NCBI GenBank assembly: GCA_023133295.1
Contig: JAGLWT010000010.1
Span: 1 to 37,322, forward strand
From: a bacterium
GTDB taxonomy: Bacteria; AUK180
Length of the DNA: 37,322 nucleotides
Reading direction: 5' to 3'
Shown here: in pieces, positions 31,897 to 37,322 of the stretch
Position numbering within the stretch: position 1 is the first letter of the stretch
Layout of the letters: every line of letters starts with the position of its first letter
Made by a program: the position numbers and the translations under genes
The notes under the pieces: model-generated
Databases searched by the model: none
The model's input: only the letters and a program-made list of their open reading frames with translations
Told to the model about the DNA's origin: nothing

Positions 31897-33971
31897 TCTT
31901 TATTGAACAGCGCCTCCCTCTCTTTTACTATCTTCTGAGAGAGGTTCGAAGGCACGGCCTCATAATGAGAGAATTTCATGGAGTAAAATCCACGACCGCC
32001 GGTCATCGATTTTAATATATTTATATAGGTGAACATCTCAGCTAAAGGAACACGGGCGGATATCACTACCTTGCCGCCTTTTTTCTGTTCTGTGCCCTGT
32101 ATCTTTCCCCTTCTTCCCGAAAGATCTCCCATAATGTCGCCCTGATTTTCCTCAGGAGAGGTTATGAAGAAATCATAGATCGGCTCAAGAAGGATCATTT
32201 TTGCTTTTTCACATGCATTTTTAAAGCCCATGGATCCGGCTACCTGAAAAGCCATATCCGAAGAGTCAACAGTATGATAAGAACCGTCATAAAGGATCAC
32301 CTTGACATTTACCACAGGATATCCGGCAAGAGCGCCCTTTTCCATTGCGCCTTTTACGCCCTTCTCTACAGAAGGAATGAAATTCTTGGGAATGGATCCA
32401 CCGACAACGGCGTTCACGAATTCAAATCCTTTCGAACATGGCTCTAATTTTATCCAAGTATCTCCAAATTGGCCGCGTCCGCCGGACTGTTTTTTATACC
32501 TGCCCTGCGCCTCAGCTGAAGCAGTTATCGTTTCTCTGTAAGGAACCTGAGGATTGGCGGTGTCAACCTCCACTCCGAATTTCCTTTTTATCTTCTCAAG
32601 AATCATACTCACATGTGTATCACCCATTCCTGATATGATGAAATCTCCGAATTCCTTGTCCATATACGATTTAAAAGAAGGGTCTTCCTTTGATATCTTG
32701 TTAAGGGCGATCGAAACCTTCTCCTGATCATCTTTTGACTTGGGCTGAATCGCCAATGAATAGATCGGTTCGGGGAATTCGATACCGGGAACCTGCAGCT
32801 GCGCAGCTTTTCCGCAGATCGAATCCATCGTTTCGGTGACTTTCAGCTTAACAAATGATACGATATCGCCGGCAGATGCCTCATCGATAGTGTCTTTCTT
32901 ATCTCCAAGAAGTACATAGAGCTGTCCGGATTTCTCTGCTTTCTCTTTATTCAAATTGTAGAAATCGGTGCCGGCTGCGACCTTTCCCGTGATCACCTTG
33001 GTGGTAACGACATCCCCAAGATGCGCATCTGAAAGGGTCTTGAACACATATGCGGTGAAAGGCGAAGCTTCATTACGGGCTAATTCAACCTGCTCTTCTC
33101 CCTTTAATAGACCGGCAGGCTTAAAATCAGAATATTTTGGAAAATACGCCGAAACTATATCCATAAAAGCGTCAACTCCGCCGTTTTTCACGGCCGATGA
33201 GACAAATAAGGGACGGAATTTTCCGGCAGCAAGGCCCAATTTCAATCCCGTTGCGATATCCTTTTCATCCAATTCCATGGTCTCGAGATATTTCTCGGTC
33301 AATTCATCCGATGACTCCGCGATCGCCTCTATCATTTTCTCCCTGAAGGATTCGGCAATATCTTTGTGCTCCGCGGGAATATCTGTGATCTCCGGCTTAC
33401 CGGAAGCGTCTTTATACATATGCGCCTTCATGGTCAGCAGATTTATTATCCCCTTGAAATCTCCCTTCTCGCCGATAGGAATGGTCAATGGGGCAATACC
33501 TATGGTCGAATATGATTCGATATCCTTAAAGGCCTTCTGCCATTCTGAGTTTTCTCTGTCTATGCCGTTTACTATAAAAATAACGGGTTTGTCTCTGTCT
33601 TCCGCCAATTCCAGGGATTTCTCCAATCCCACTTCGATCGCGGACGCGGGGTTGATGAACAGCGCCGCAATATCAGCGGCAAATAAGCCCGAAATGATCT
33701 CGCCCTGAAAATCAAGAAATCCGGGGGCGTCTACTATCTGTATCTTCTTGTCCATGTGCTCGACATAACCCATTGAAAGGTTAATTGACTGTCCTCTGTT
33801 CTGCTCTTCCACTTCAAAATCCAGTACTGTATTCTTTTCCTGGGTTTTCCCCATCCTGTTTATCAGGCCGGCATTAAAGAACATGGTCTCGGCAAACGAA
33901 GTTTTTCCGCTGCTCATATGCCCAAAAAATCCAATGGTTATCTTCTTGTCTGATGTATATACTTTCATCAC
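31893..33971 (-). CDS. EF-G-like translational GTPase
   Basis: 692 residues with EF-G domain order: GTPase (about 1-280), domain II, III, IV (with GGRGQFGDTWIKLEP) and V (SGRRGKIQGTEQKKGG). G1 reads GHMSSGKT (17-24), as in the FusA2/EF-G-like branch, not AHVDAGKT; G3 reads DAPGFLDF. G4 reads NGID (135-138) instead of NKxD: the usual Lys is replaced by Gly. It is probably a paralogue of unknown role rather than the main translocase. It lies between yebC and ruvC, coupled to both, an arrangement that could link translation status and repair. Confidence 0.92.
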   Translation of the reverse strand: MMKVYTSDKKITIGFFGHMSSGKTSFAETMFFNAGLINRMGKTQEKNTVLDFEVEEQNRGQSINLSMGYVEHMDKKIQIVDAPGFLDFQGEIISGLFAADIAALFINPASAIEVGLEKSLELAEDRDKPVIFIVNGIDRENSEWQKAFKDIESYSTIGIAPLTIPIGEKGDFKGIINLLTMKAHMYKDASGKPEITDIPAEHKDIAESFREKMIEAIAESSDELTEKYLETMELDEKDIATGLKLGLAAGKFRPLFVSSAVKNGGVDAFMDIVSAYFPKYSDFKPAGLLKGEEQVELARNEASPFTAYVFKTLSDAHLGDVVTTKVITGKVAAGTDFYNLNKEKAEKSGQLYVLLGDKKDTIDEASAGDIVSFVKLKVTETMDSICGKAAQLQVPGIEFPEPIYSLAIQPKSKDDQEKVSIALNKISKEDPSFKSYMDKEFGDFIISGMGDTHVSMILEKIKRKFGVEVDTANPQVPYRETITASAEAQGRYKKQSGGRGQFGDTWIKLEPCSKGFEFVNAVVGGSIPKNFIPSVEKGVKGAMEKGALAGYPVVNVKVILYDGSYHTVDSSDMAFQVAGSMGFKNACEKAKMILLEPIYDFFITSPEENQGDIMGDLSGRRGKIQGTEQKKGGKVVISARVPLAEMFTYINILKSMTGGRGFYSMKFSHYEAVPSNLSQKIVKEREALFNKE

Positions 33972-34714
33972 TATTCCTCCTCTAAATCCATATCATCCGG
34001 AATATCCAGATTTGAAAAAATATTTGCTACATCATCCAGATCGTCTAGCAGCGAGAGAACCCTCAAGACCTTCTTGGTATTGTTCTCATCAATACTTACC
34101 AGATTCTGCGCAATATATATGATCTCGGCGCTTTCCACCGCGATATCTTTTTGTTTTATGGCATCCGCCACTACGAACAGGTCCTTATAATCACAGGTTA
34201 TATAATATCCGTCGTCCTCTGTTTTCAGGTCCTCGCCGCCAGCTTCGATGATGATATCCATAACGGTATCCTCGTCGGAACTTTCCTTTTTTACAAAGAC
34301 CTGCCCCTTCTTGTCAAAGTTCCATGCGACACAGCCGTCTTCACCCAGGTTTCCGCCGTACTTGGAGAGGATATGTCGGATCTCGGAAGTTGTCCTGTTC
34401 TTATTGTCTGTGATAGTCATCATCATAAGCGCAATACCTTTCGGGGCATAACCCTCATATAAATACTCTTCATAGACAACTCCGGGAAGTTCGCCCGTTC
34501 CTTTTTTTAATGCCTTTTCTACATTGTCCTTTGGCATATTCGCGGCCTTCGCCTTATCAATGGCGGTTCTAAGGGCGGGATTTGAATCGGGATCGCCTCC
34601 ACTTTTCGCCGCAAGTGTAATTTCTTTCGCGATCTTTGTAAATATTTGCCCTCTTTTGGCATCTGCGGCACCTTTCTTACGTTTTATGGTGCTCCATTTA
34701 TTGTGGCCTGACAT
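33971..34714 (-). CDS. yebC: YebC/PmpR family protein
   Basis: 247 residues, usual length. Starts SGHNKWSTIKRKKGAADAKRGQIFTKIAKEI and has NMPKDNVEKALKKGTGE and YEGYAPKGIALMM, all signature blocks. YebC proteins have been described as DNA-binding regulators, and some as translation factors that relieve ribosome stalling at proline stretches; both proposals exist. First gene of the yebC-EFG-ruvCAB operon, which is a common yebC-ruvC linkage. GGAGGAG precedes the ATG. Start of the next gene overlaps the stop by one base. Confidence 0.96.
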   Translation of the reverse strand: MSGHNKWSTIKRKKGAADAKRGQIFTKIAKEITLAAKSGGDPDSNPALRTAIDKAKAANMPKDNVEKALKKGTGELPGVVYEEYLYEGYAPKGIALMMMTITDNKNRTTSEIRHILSKYGGNLGEDGCVAWNFDKKGQVFVKKESSDEDTVMDIIIEAGGEDLKTEDDGYYITCDYKDLFVVADAIKQKDIAVESAEIIYIAQNLVSIDENNTKKVLRVLSLLDDLDDVANIFSNLDIPDDMDLEEE

Positions 34715-34753
34715 AGCTCCTCCAATTTCATTAAATAACTGTGTATAGTGGTC

Positions 34754-34782
34754 ATTTTATCAAAAAATAGAGGTTTTGTAAA
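34754..34782 (-). promoter_or_regulatory. Promoter for yebC-ruvCAB operon
   Basis: Minus strand: TTTACA (34777-34782), 17-bp spacer, TAAAAT (34754-34759). The -35 overlaps a palindromic half-site at the end of the 27-bp inverted repeat. Mirror image of the ftcD promoter. Confidence 0.6.
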
Positions 34783-34878
34783 GGTACCGGGTCTTTACAT
34801 CTTACATTTCTCAAAATACTACATCTAAATAAATTGCCCGCGGGCCTAAATATGTAAGATGTAAAGACCCGGTACCTT
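34781..34878. promoter_or_regulatory. 27-bp perfect inverted repeat between divergent promoters
   Basis: Arms 34781-34807 and 34852-34878 are exact reverse complements, with a 44-nt centre containing GCCCGCGGGC (34836-34845). Each outer end holds a palindrome, GTAAAG-N9-CTTTAC at 34778-34798 and GTAAAG-N9-CTTGAC at 34861-34881, whose outer half is part of the -35 box of the adjoining promoter. This is the layout of a pair of operators controlling both promoters together. Confidence 0.7.
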
Positions 34879-34905
34879 GACGATACATTGGAATTTTGTT
34901 AAAAT
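34877..34905 (+). promoter_or_regulatory. Promoter for ftcD
   Basis: TTGACG (34877-34882), 17-bp spacer, TAAAAT (34900-34905); start near 34912. AAAGGAG (34916-34922) precedes the ATG at 34928. Ten of twelve consensus bases. Confidence 0.65.
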
Positions 34906-34927
34906 CCGTTAAGATAAAGGAGTTCAT

Positions 34928-36571
34928 ATGAAGAAGATCATTGAATGCGTTCCCAATTTTTCAGAGGGAAGGGACCTGAAGAAGATCGAGGAGATCAGAA
35001 AAGCCATACTTTCGGTAAGGGGCGTGACCCTGCTTGATGTGGATCCCGGAAATGCCACCAACAGAACTGTGGTTACAATCGTTGGCGAACCCGATGCGGT
35101 TGGCGAAGCCGCCTTCCGCTCTATAAAGAAAGCGGCGGAGGTCATTGATATGAGCGGACACAAGGGCGAACATCCGCGTATGGGCGCTACCGATGTATGT
35201 CCTTTTGTTCCGGTGGCGAATATGTCAATGGAAGAAGCGGTAGAGCTTAGTAAAAAGGTGGCAAAAAGAGTGGGAGAAGAATTGAATATCCCCGTATTTC
35301 TATATGAATATTCCGCATCCAACGAGAAGCGCAAATCGCTCGCATATATCCGCGAGGGTGAATACGAAAAGATGGCGGAAAAGATAATCACCGATGAATT
35401 CAAACCCGATTTCGGGCCTCAGGACTTCAATGTGACCGCCGGCTGCACCGCCATCGGCGCGAGAGAGTTCCTGATAGCATATAATCTCAATCTCAATACC
35501 ACGGATGTCAAGCTTGCCAATAAGATCGCGAAAAGGATCAGAGAGAAGGGATGGAAAGAGAAACAGGCCGACGGCTCCAGGAAGCAGGTTCCCGGCCTAT
35601 TAAAATCGGTGCGCGCCGTGGGATGGTTTATAGAAGAATACGGTGTTGCGCAGATATCCGTTAATCTGATCAATTATAAAGTAACTCCTCTTTGGAAGCT
35701 TTTTGAGGCCGCGGAAGAAGTTGGAAGGCAATTCGGCATTCGTATAACAGGAAGTGAATTGGTAGGCTTGATCCCGCTTCAGGCATTGAGGGAGACCGGA
35801 GAACATTTTCTTCAGAAAACAGCTAACTCCACCGCGATACCGGAAAGGGATATTTTGAAGATCGGCGTTCTGTCGATGGGACTCTCAGAACTCTACCCCT
35901 TCAAACTTGAAGAAAAGGTCATTGAATATAAGATAGCGGAGGAGGGCATACTCACCTCCATGAGAGTAGATGCTTTCTGTGATGAGCTTTCTTCAAACTC
36001 CCCCGCTCCCGGCGGGGGTTCGGTAGCCGCTCTTTCCGGTGCTTTGGCAGCATCTCTGCTTTCAATGGTAGCAAATCTTACCCATGGGAAAAAGAAATAC
36101 AAAGATGCATGGGAAGAGATAGAAAAAGCCGGCAGAAAGGCACAGGATATAAAAAGCAGACTCGTCAGCATAGTCGATTCCGATACGGTCCTCTTCAATG
36201 AATTCATGGCGGTCAGAGGAATGCCGAAATCCACTGAAGAACAGAAAGAACTGCGAAAAAAGGCGGTAGAACAGGCATCTTTGAATATCACACTCTCTCC
36301 TTTGGAATTACTCCGAGTCATGAAAAAGCTGATCTCACCACTAAGAATAATCGCGGAAAAGGGCAATGTAAATTCCATTTCCGATGCGGGAGTCGCCGCG
36401 TCAATGCTTAGGGCCGGGGCGGAAGGCGCCCTGCTGAATGTCCTGATAAATCTGCCTTCGCTCAGCGACAGCGCCAGAGCGGATGAAATTAAACTTGAGG
36501 CAGATGCGCTTTATGATGAGCTCTTGAAGGGTTCGCAGGAAATATTCGAGCAGGTGAAGAACGATCTGTAA
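34928..36571 (+). CDS. ftcD: Bifunctional glutamate formiminotransferase / formimidoyl-THF cyclodeaminase
   Basis: 547-residue fusion. Residues 1 to about 300 are the formiminotransferase (ECVPNFSEGRD, DPGNATNRTVVTIVG, HKGEHPRMGATDVCPFVP), and about 345-540 the cyclodeaminase (FCDELSS, APGGGSVAAL, MVANLTHGKKKY). Together they move the formimino group of formiminoglutamate to THF and release ammonia, giving methenyl-THF; this ends histidine breakdown and feeds one-carbon metabolism. No hutH/U/I genes are near, so a role in another formimino pathway is possible. Strong promoter shared divergently with yebC. Confidence 0.95.
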   Translation: MKKIIECVPNFSEGRDLKKIEEIRKAILSVRGVTLLDVDPGNATNRTVVTIVGEPDAVGEAAFRSIKKAAEVIDMSGHKGEHPRMGATDVCPFVPVANMSMEEAVELSKKVAKRVGEELNIPVFLYEYSASNEKRKSLAYIREGEYEKMAEKIITDEFKPDFGPQDFNVTAGCTAIGAREFLIAYNLNLNTTDVKLANKIAKRIREKGWKEKQADGSRKQVPGLLKSVRAVGWFIEEYGVAQISVNLINYKVTPLWKLFEAAEEVGRQFGIRITGSELVGLIPLQALRETGEHFLQKTANSTAIPERDILKIGVLSMGLSELYPFKLEEKVIEYKIAEEGILTSMRVDAFCDELSSNSPAPGGGSVAALSGALAASLLSMVANLTHGKKKYKDAWEEIEKAGRKAQDIKSRLVSIVDSDTVLFNEFMAVRGMPKSTEEQKELRKKAVEQASLNITLSPLELLRVMKKLISPLRIIAEKGNVNSISDAGVAASMLRAGAEGALLNVLINLPSLSDSARADEIKLEADALYDELLKGSQEIFEQVKNDL

Positions 36572-36629
36572 TCCAAATCCAAATGCAAAAATATCGGGAG
36601 CGGCGCGAATACTGTTTGCGGCCGCTCTC

Positions 36630-37130
36630 ATGCTCTTCTCCAGCTGCGCCCACCTTCAGCCCGCCCCATACAAGGGAAAGTGCTTTGCAGTATCTCCGGT
36701 TGAAAACAATACTGACATAGGCCTTTCCCGCGATCACACTGAAGCCATATCCGAAGAGCTCTTGTCAAGGGGATATTCCATTATCGACCCTTCTTTCGTT
36801 GCCGGCTCCACAGAGGGACATAATGAAGAAATATTGAGAAAAAACGGCGCTGATCTTTTCATTCGGATCAGCGTTAAAGACTTCTTCTTTGAACAGATCG
36901 GCGGCAAAGACAATGCGATGATACGGGCGCGCTTGATAATTACCTGCACACTGATAAACTTAAATGAAGAGAAAGAGGTCTCATCCAAGGAGTTCTCAAT
37001 AGAATTCTCTCGGCTTACCGTATTCACACAATTTCCCTACTATATTTCCTTTACACCGTTCAAAGAGTATCTTTTCAATCGAATGCTAAGTGCTCTGATT
37101 CATAAATACATTGACAATGGAATGTTCTGA
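36630..37130 (+). CDS. Probable outer-membrane lipoprotein, start damaged or frameshifted
   Basis: From ATG 36630 the product is 166 residues, starting MLFSSCAHLQ: a lipobox with almost no signal in front of it. The same frame upstream encodes KISGAARILFAAALMLFSSC, a good lipoprotein signal, but has no ATG. An ATG at 36583 lies in another frame; one extra A in the run at 36587-36591 would join it to this frame. So either the read has a 1-base error or the start is non-standard. The mature region (FAVSPVENNTDIG, ISEELLSRGYSII) recalls envelope lipoproteins that form periplasmic or outer-membrane subunits, but no family is certain. The last 13 residues are encoded by a mobile element. Confidence 0.6.
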   Translation: MLFSSCAHLQPAPYKGKCFAVSPVENNTDIGLSRDHTEAISEELLSRGYSIIDPSFVAGSTEGHNEEILRKNGADLFIRISVKDFFFEQIGGKDNAMIRARLIITCTLINLNEEKEVSSKEFSIEFSRLTVFTQFPYYISFTPFKEYLFNRMLSALIHKYIDNGMF

Positions 37131-37322
37131 TTTGAATCAATTCCAACGATAAATGCAGTCTGAAGTGTGAGGTGTAAAGTGGGAACCAGGATGAAATAAA
37201 ACTGGATCCCACGGTCGTAAGCTCCCTCTGGATGACATTCTCTTCTTTATTTCCTTCCCGCATCCGCTCATCGGGAGCCCGGCAGCACCGGGCGACCAAC
37301 CCAAAAGAGTTTTGAACCGTTT
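37089..37322 (+). mobile_element. Edge-truncated copy of the AGTG-TIR element family
   Basis: Starts AGTGCTCTGATTCATAAATA after a TA (37087-37088). Its first 60 bp match 20728-20787 with few differences. The right end is beyond the window; the visible interior includes a degraded GGATCC...GGATGACA repeat near 37202-37242. It supplies the end and TGA stop of the upstream lipoprotein gene. No other gene is visible in 37131-37322. Confidence 0.65.

Overview
This window looks like chromosomal DNA of an anaerobic, diderm (LPS-type) bacterium of an uncultivated or poorly studied lineage. The diderm inference rests on two lipoproteins with lipoboxes, a SurA/PpiD-like periplasmic foldase and two LPS-type glycosyltransferases. 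The anaerobe inference rests on ThiH, the radical-SAM dehydroglycine synthase, in place of the oxygen-using ThiO. Amino-acid turnover is represented by an asparaginase, a fused formiminotransferase-cyclodeaminase and an SsnA-like amidohydrolase. No single gene fixes the phylum. There is no rRNA, tRNA, CRISPR array, phage or transposase gene; most of the window is tightly packed housekeeping operons.

Layout. (1) 77-4326, minus strand: TPR protein, mreB, mreC, mreD and a Na/Ca exchanger, the cell-shape operon. (2) 4426-8812, plus strand: peptidyl-prolyl isomerase, tyrS, glnA, driven divergently from operon 1. (3) 9078-19364, minus: an eight-gene operon pilB, aspS, phoH, 7TMR-HD phosphodiesterase, ybeY, ssnA-like, GT2, GT4, nearly all with start/stop overlaps, apparently transcribed from a leaderless promoter. 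(4) 19708-20037: small DUF2279-like protein. (5) 20146-22734, minus: adenosine-specific kinase, asparaginase and an 8-oxoguanine DNA glycosylase gene cut in two by a small mobile element. (6) 22735-23301: gap of repeats plus an unexplained plus-strand promoter. (7) 23302-25561: DUF58 and BatA-like pair. (8) 25640-28367: thiS-thiG-thiH-thiE with a structured leader. (9) 28655-29458: LEA14-like lipoprotein. (10) 29827-34714: yebC, EF-G-like GTPase, ruvC, ruvA, ruvB. (11) 34928-37130: ftcD and a lipoprotein gene.

The non-coding DNA is the most unusual part. A family of about 275-bp, transposase-less elements with terminal inverted repeats (AGTG-N-TCTGATTCATAAATA type) and probable TA target sites recurs at five places; one copy disrupts the glycosylase gene and four touch the stop codons of neighbouring genes. 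A perfect 79-bp inverted repeat (8899-8977 and 19533-19611) brackets the whole eight-gene operon. The yebC/ftcD divergent region has a 27-bp perfect inverted repeat whose outer ends form the -35 boxes of two mirror-image promoters. Several operons have near-consensus promoters placed so that the mRNA would start at or within about 2 nt of the start codon.

I did not find a clear new defence or biosynthetic system. The strongest leads are the mobile-element family, the symmetrical yebC/ftcD control region and the leaderless promoters.
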